From positions 310,001 to 374,000 of the forward strand of contig JAQGBZ010000027.1 of the NCBI GenBank assembly GCA_034687125.1: a stretch of DNA of 64,000 nucleotides. The letters run 5' to 3'. This document shows positions 63,772 to 64,000 of the stretch, piece by piece; the first letter of the stretch is position 1, and every line of letters starts with the position of its first letter. This stretch comes from Neelides folsomi. Taxonomy: Eukaryota > Arthropoda > Collembola > Neelipleona > Neelidae. The notes under the pieces were generated by a model. It did not search any database and was not told the DNA's origin. It was given only the letters and a program-made list of their open reading frames with translations. The translations under genes and the position numbers were made by a program.

Positions 63772-64000
63772 AATTAAACTTGAATGACTAAATGACTAAT
63801 TAATCCACGGCATTCTTTTACAATACTAAGATCCATAAATCATTTAATATTTGTTTATTAAACTTTAAATGGGCCAATGAACTTAAAAATAATGCTTATT
63901 AGCGAGCTATTACTTTATTGTGTACTACTAAAAGCCATACATAAGGATATATCTAAAAAAAAGTATTGGCAATATTAAAATTGTAATAAACATGTTAATC
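63772..64000. other. 5' flank of the aminopeptidase N gene
   Basis: AT-rich sequence expected to hold the promoter and 5' UTR; no specific element recognised. Confidence 0.4.

Noticed and set aside
1-64000. tRNA, rRNA or CRISPR-like arrays
   Set aside because: Searched by eye for B-box-like GGTTCRA words and regular direct repeats; none with a plausible cloverleaf or spacing was found.

Overview
The window is eukaryotic nuclear DNA from an animal, most likely an arthropod. It is AT-rich, its genes are split by mostly short GT-AG introns (about 50-120 bp, a few over 1 kb), and there are no operons and no rRNA or tRNA genes that I can see. The arthropod call rests on the SmydA-type SET/MYND gene, the canonical IKK, the Cad87A/CDH23-like cadherin and a pair of PY-motif membrane proteins resembling insect Commissureless. 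A crustacean such as a copepod is a guess only. All gene models were built by hand; exon phases were checked for continuity through each CDS.

Layout. 199-2069 (+): last three exons of an AAMP/Sqt1-like WD40 protein. 2677-6561 (+): complete SLC7 amino-acid transporter light chain, 10 exons. 9031-12685 (+): complete THOC5, 14 exons. 13139-13408 (+): THAP zinc-finger domain broken by an in-frame stop. 14643-24556 (-): 24-exon cadherin of about 1,899 residues with 14 EC repeats and a CDH23-style C-terminal PDZ ligand. 24.6-31.9 kb: gene-poor. 31964-33263 (-): secreted cysteine-rich gene with a frameshift and a fold-back element in its intron. 33.3-46.0 kb: gene-poor. 46065-47118 and 47660-48533 (-): tandem duplicate single-pass membrane proteins with paired PPxY and LPSY motifs. 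49219-51996 (+): IKK alpha/beta-type kinase. 52393-54626 (-): SmydA-like SET/MYND protein. 55615-57417 (+): UDP-glycosyltransferase. 59311-63771 (-): M1 aminopeptidase N, 14 exons, followed downstream by a degenerate tandem copy of its last five exons (57530-59239).

The genes do not form one pathway. AAMP acts in ribosome assembly and signalling, THOC5 in mRNA export, SLC7 in amino-acid exchange, IKK in NF-kB signalling, UGT in conjugation and APN in peptide hydrolysis. The most interesting parts are the duplicated PY-motif adaptors beside a large gene-poor tract, the cadherin with CDH23 hallmarks at both ends but about half the EC repeats, and the layered history of duplication, decay and palindromic insertions at the 3' end of the aminopeptidase gene.
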